From: Pseudomonadota bacterium
GTDB lineage: Bacteria > Pseudomonadota > Alphaproteobacteria > Sphingomonadales > Sphingomonadaceae
NCBI GenBank assembly: GCA_023433445.1
Contig: JAEZCS010000007.1
Location: 1-53,078 of the forward strand
Length of the DNA stretch: 53,078 nt
Direction: 5' to 3'
Both the position numbers and the translations under genes were made by a program. Under the pieces are notes generated by a model that was not told the origin of the DNA, searched no databases, and saw only the letters and a program-made list of their open reading frames with translations. This document shows positions 50,104-53,078 of the stretch, in pieces. The first letter of the stretch is position 1. Every line of letters starts with the position of its first letter.

Positions 50104-51085
50104 TAGCCGTAGCGGCGGACATAGCGATTTCGAGGCTGCGCTTACGGGCTTCGAAATCGTAAATCTGGCCGCCAAGGATCAATTCGTCCACGCCGGTACG
50201 ATCGATGAAGGCGGCGAGATCCTGCTCGACCCTGTCCTGCGTCCCGATCGTCGTGGCGCTAAGGACATCCGACAACATCGCCTGTGCGCCGGGCGGCAAG
50301 CTTTCGAAATAGCCGGGCACAGGCGGCTGCAACTTGCCCGGCCGTCCGGTGCGCAGGCGCACGAACGCCTGCTGCATCGAAGACGCGAGCAGTCGCGCCT
50401 CGTCCATGCTGTCGGCGGCGAATATATTATAGCCCGCCATGACATAGGGACGGTCGAGTTGGGCAGAGGGCCTGAAGTCTCGCCGATAAACAGCGATCGC
50501 TTCATCAAGTGCGCCCGGAGCGAAATGAGAAGCGAAAGCGTAAGGCAGGCCCAGAGCAGCGGCGAGTTGAGCGCCATAGAGGCTGGAGCCCAGGATCCAC
50601 AGCGGCACATTTTCGCCGGCACCAGGCGTCGCCTGAAAACCAAGCCGTGCGTCGCCAGCGAAATAAGCCTGCAACTCCATCACGTCGCGGGGGAACTCAT
50701 CCGGTCCGCCAGAAAGCGTGCGTCGCATGGCTTGAGCGACGCGCTGGTCAGATCCGGGCGCGCGGCCTAATCCAAGATCGACGCGGCCGGGGAAAAGCGC
50801 GGACAGCGTGCCGAATTGCTCGGCTATCAGCAAGGGCGCATGGTTGGGCAGCATGATGCCGCCAGAGCCAATGCGGATCGTGGATGTTGCATGGCCGATA
50901 TGTGTCAGCACGACCGACGTCGCCGCTGAGGCTATGCCGGGCATCCCATGATGTTCCGCGACCCAATAGCGATGGAAACCTAGGTTTTCAGCGTGGACAG
51001 CGAAAGCGGCAGCGTTGGAAAGGGCTTCCCTGACCCCACTTCCTTCGGTGACGGGGACGAGGTCGAGAACAGAAAAACGGGTCAT
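50096..51085 (-). CDS. Luciferase-like monooxygenase (LLM class flavoprotein, YhbW-like)
   Basis: 329 aa. The start FSVLDLVPVTEGSGVREALS and the following FHRYWVAEHHGMPGIASAA are typical of the YhbW branch of bacterial-luciferase-like proteins. IRIGSGGIMLPNHAPLLIAE and FPGRVDLGLGRAPGSDQ complete the FMN/F420-binding TIM barrel. The oxidised substrate is unknown. ATG at 51085 is preceded by TGGAGG; a start at 51094 is possible. It is on the same strand as hpt, 54 bp downstream of that gene's stop. Confidence 0.88.
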   Translation of the reverse strand: MTRFSVLDLVPVTEGSGVREALSNAAAFAVHAENLGFHRYWVAEHHGMPGIASAATSVVLTHIGHATSTIRIGSGGIMLPNHAPLLIAEQFGTLSALFPGRVDLGLGRAPGSDQRVAQAMRRTLSGGPDEFPRDVMELQAYFAGDARLGFQATPGAGENVPLWILGSSLYGAQLAAALGLPYAFASHFAPGALDEAIAVYRRDFRPSAQLDRPYVMAGYNIFAADSMDEARLLASSMQQAFVRLRTGRPGKLQPPVPGYFESLPPGAQAMLSDVLSATTIGTQDRVEQDLAAFIDRTGVDELILGGQIYDFEARKRSLEIAMSAATAIS

Positions 51086-51139
51086 AGCCTCCATATGGGG
51101 CGCTGATCCGTTTTATTTCAATACTAGATGTGCAGCCGA

Positions 51140-51580
51140 TCAGGCCATGCGGCCGAAGCCTGCCGACGGGCCATCGCTGCGGCGGCCGAAGGTGGCGGGG
51201 CGACGTGCTACCAACGGATTGGAGTCACGATCGAGGATGGACATGGTTTCGGAGAAGCAGGGCCGTAGAGCGACGACAACTTCGATCAACTCATCAGGCC
51301 CTTCGCGTGTCTCGACACAGCGCCGAGCGACCATTTCGATGCGTTCGGCCATGCTGCTCAGCCGATGGGCTCCGAATTGGGCTGATTCGCCCTTCAGCGT
51401 GTGCGCCGGAGTCACAAGAGCGACGGCATTGCGTTCGCGAATGGCCTGCTCGATTGCGCTGATGGCTTTCCCGCCATCTTCGCGAAAATAGCTCAGGATG
51501 CGGACAAATGCGCTGCCCAGCTCTGCTCTGGACTTGGCCAGATCTGCCTGATTGACCAGTTCTGCCTCTTGATATGACAC
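51140..51580 (-). CDS. Hpt domain phosphotransfer protein (orphan)
   Basis: 146 aa from a GTG start. The Hpt helix bundle is at about residues 15-105, with the phosphorylatable H60 in AHTLKGESAQFGAHRLSSMA, the full Hpt signature. The preceding helix is SYFREDGGKAISAIEQAIRE. The C-terminal ~40 residues (SNPLVARRPATFGRRSDGPS) look disordered and basic. Such proteins shuttle phosphate between hybrid kinases and response regulators. No kinase or regulator gene is near, so it is an orphan node. The AAGGAG ribosome site at 51595-51590 lies in the 3' arm of a hairpin. Much longer readings of this frame cross the tusA region and are not supported. Confidence 0.82.
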   Translation of the reverse strand: MSYQEAELVNQADLAKSRAELGSAFVRILSYFREDGGKAISAIEQAIRERNAVALVTPAHTLKGESAQFGAHRLSSMAERIEMVARRCVETREGPDELIEVVVALRPCFSETMSILDRDSNPLVARRPATFGRRSDGPSAGFGRMA

Positions 51581-51587
51581 GGCGCCA

Positions 51588-51620
51588 CACTCCTTGTTTG
51601 GCCTAAGAGTAGAAGGAGTG
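51588..51620 (-). promoter_or_regulatory. Hairpin enclosing the Shine-Dalgarno of the hpt gene
   Basis: On the minus strand CACTCCTT (51620-51613) pairs perfectly with AAGGAGTG (51595-51588) with a 17-base loop. AAGGAG is the only good ribosome site for the GTG at 51580. The structure would hide it and could control translation. Confidence 0.5.
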
Positions 51621-51663
51621 CGTAAACAGCAGGTTAAGCGGTAGCACCAGAACCGTGCAAGCT

Positions 51664-51879
51664 TCAGGAATGGCGTGACAATTCGAACATATCTGGACCG
51701 GTTGCGGCAAAGCTCCACCCATGCTGCCGGGTGAGTGCCTCCAGTTCGCGGGCGGCATTGGGGTCGTCCGCTTCCACCCTGACCAGATCGGCAGTCCGCA
51801 TGGCCCGGGCGGCACGCAGCGCAGGCCAGGGGCATTTCATTCCCTTGGCCTGCACGTGCGCCGGATCATTTGGTGGCAT
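51664..51879 (-). CDS. TusA-like sulfur-carrier family protein
   Basis: 71 aa. KGMKCPWPALRAARAMRTAD (about residues 12-31) carries the CPxP motif that starts the first helix of TusA/YedF/SirA proteins; C16 would carry the sulfur. VRVEADDPNAARELEALTRQ is the second conserved block. TusA relays persulfide sulfur for tRNA thiolation or other pathways. The 14-base overlap with der (51866-51879) indicates coupling. It is short but full length for this family. Confidence 0.85.
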   Translation of the reverse strand: MPPNDPAHVQAKGMKCPWPALRAARAMRTADLVRVEADDPNAARELEALTRQHGWSFAATGPDMFELSRHS

Positions 51880-53078
51880 AGGGGTTTCGCGCGCTGCGCA
51901 AGGTCAGGCGTACGGGCACGGCGCCGAAGCCAAGCTCCTTGCGAATGCCGTTGACGAGATAGCGCCGATAGCTTTCGGGCAGCTCGTCCAGGCGCGTGCC
52001 GAACAGCACGAAGGTTGGAGGACGGGTCTTATTCTGCGTGATGTAGCGCAGCTTGATCCGTTTTCCGCCCGGCGCGGGTGGTGGATTTGCCTCCAGGGCA
52101 CGTTCGAACCACCGGTTGAGAATGCCGGTGGAGACACGTTGCGACCATGCCGTGCGCGTTTCGAAAGCGACGCGGATGAGGTCGTCCAATCCTTTTCCGG
52201 TTGCTCCGGAGACGGTCATGATCGGAACGCCGCGTATTTGTGCGAGGCCGTCGGAGAGCGCCTGCTTGATGCCCTGATAAAGGGCCGAGCCATTTTCAAC
52301 CGTGTCCCATTTATTGAGCGCGACGACGAGGGCGCGGCCTTCTTCCAGCACCTTGTCGGCGATGCGCAGATCCTGCGCTTCAAGACCGCGCGTGGAATCG
52401 AGCAGAAGCACCACGACTTCGGCAAAGTTCACAGCGTTCAGACCGTCCGAAACCGCGAGCTTTTCAAGCTTGTCCTGTACCTTGGCCCGCTTGCGCATGC
52501 CGGCGGTGTCGATCAAGCGAACGGGGCGTGGGTCGGCATCCTCGTCGCGAGGATCGGCCCATATCCAGTCTACCGCGATGCTGTCTCGGGTGATGCCTGC
52601 CTCAGGGCCGGTCAGCAGACGATTTTCGCCCAGCAATCGGTTGATGAGGGTCGATTTGCCCGCGTTGGGGCGGCCTACGATGGCGAGCTTGAGGGGGGCG
52701 GCCTCAAGGTCTGCCTCGCTGGGTTCAGCCTCCTCTTCTTCTTCCTCTTCCTCACGGTCGATATAGGGGAGGAGCGCCTGGAAGAGGTCGGCCATGCCTT
52801 GGCCATGTTCGGCCGACAGCGGGACAGGCTCGCCCAGGCCGAGGCTGAATGCTTCCATGACACCGTCGGCACCTTGCCTGCCTTCCGCCTTGTTGGCGAC
52901 GAGCACGACAGGCGCGTCGCCCTCACGCAGCCAGCGGGCGATTTCCTCATCGAGCGGGGTCACGCCCGCCCGCGCATCCATGAGGAACATTGCGACGTCC
53001 GCGCTTTCCACGGCAGCCTGCGTTTGCATCCGCATGCGGCCGGGCAGGGTCTGGGGATCTTCATCCTCATAACCGGCT
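51866..53078 (-). CDS. der: GTPase Der (EngA), N-terminally truncated by the window edge
   Basis: About 404 codons are present; the frame continues past 53078. Der has two tandem GTPase domains and a KH-like C-terminus and acts in 50S ribosome assembly. Here the first domain is cut after its P-loop: the text begins AGYEDEDPQTLPGRMRMQTQ and retains FLMDARAGVTPLDEEIARWL and VANKAE. The second domain is whole: VGRPNAGKSTLINRLLGENR, DTAGMRKRAK and ALNKWD. The KH-like end contains RPPTFVLFGTRLDELPESYR. An acidic linker (EEEEEEEAEPSE) joins the two domains. It is the first visible gene of the der-tusA-hpt-LLM minus-strand run. Confidence 0.96.
   Translation of the reverse strand, partial: AGYEDEDPQTLPGRMRMQTQAAVESADVAMFLMDARAGVTPLDEEIARWLREGDAPVVLVANKAEGRQGADGVMEAFSLGLGEPVPLSAEHGQGMADLFQALLPYIDREEEEEEEEAEPSEADLEAAPLKLAIVGRPNAGKSTLINRLLGENRLLTGPEAGITRDSIAVDWIWADPRDEDADPRPVRLIDTAGMRKRAKVQDKLEKLAVSDGLNAVNFAEVVVLLLDSTRGLEAQDLRIADKVLEEGRALVVALNKWDTVENGSALYQGIKQALSDGLAQIRGVPIMTVSGATGKGLDDLIRVAFETRTAWSQRVSTGILNRWFERALEANPPPAPGGKRIKLRYITQNKTRPPTFVLFGTRLDELPESYRRYLVNGIRKELGFGAVPVRLTLRSARNPYATK

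Noticed and set aside
1..53078. CRISPR arrays, insertion sequences, prophage, integrons or toxin-antitoxin modules
   Set aside because: No regularly spaced repeats, transposase or integrase frames, or typical toxin-antitoxin pairs were seen.

Overview
The window is a dense, GC-rich (roughly 63%) chromosomal segment of an alphaproteobacterium, most likely a sphingomonad of the Sphingobium/Sphingomonas kind. The evidence is gene order and protein character: a CcrM-type GANTC methyltransferase, the lptD-surA-pdxA-rsmA operon, the cpoB-tilS-ftsH block, and a pcm-tolC-popZ-valS run, all typical of this class. There are no insertion sequences, prophage genes, CRISPR arrays or rRNA genes. One tRNA gene (Cys, anticodon GCA) is present. 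The window opens inside thiD and closes inside der.

Layout. 1-5.1 kb: thiD end, rnhB, a secreted L,D-transpeptidase, then folP and ccrM on the minus strand, and a small ArsR-type regulator divergent from ccrM. 5.2-8.4 kb: a TetR/BetI-like regulator and the ahpC-ahpF peroxide-detoxifying pair. 8.4-14.0 kb: an HSL-type esterase, ubiG, a small membrane protein, lysC, a nitronate monooxygenase-like flavoprotein and an unrecognised lipoprotein. 14.0-17.1 kb: a four-gene set (DUF1428, two VOC proteins, an AHSA1/SRPBCC protein) divergent from an HxlR regulator. 17.2-28.0 kb: a Tat-signal aminotransferase, ptsP, a RodZ-like HTH membrane protein, cpoB, tilS, a two-helix membrane protein, ftsH and guaB. 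28.1-35.6 kb: an RsmB-type rRNA methyltransferase and a TPR protein, facing the rsmA-pdxA-surA-lptD operon. 35.8-42.8 kb: pepA-holC, ndk, a GST, a TauE/SafE permease, tRNA-Cys, then pcm-tolC-popZ. 42.9-53.1 kb: valS, a MATE exporter, a HerA-like ATPase, a membrane acyltransferase, an LLM flavoprotein, an orphan Hpt protein, a TusA-like protein and der.

Most of the content is core housekeeping: envelope assembly (lptD, surA, tolC, cpoB), proteolysis (ftsH, pepA), translation and RNA (valS, tilS, rsmA, rsmB, der), nucleotide and cofactor metabolism (guaB, ndk, folP, pdxA, ubiG, thiD) and cell-cycle or polarity functions (ccrM, popZ). I did not find a convincing undescribed multi-gene system. 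The most interesting signals are non-coding. Six GANTC sites lie within 152 bp upstream of ccrM, three of them spaced exactly 20 bp. A sigma70-like promoter with a palindromic operator sits in front of pcm-tolC. Two genes (rsmB and the Hpt gene) have Shine-Dalgarno sequences buried in hairpins. Two families of palindromic intergenic repeats are also present. Among proteins, a PLP aminotransferase with a twin-arginine export signal is the oddest.
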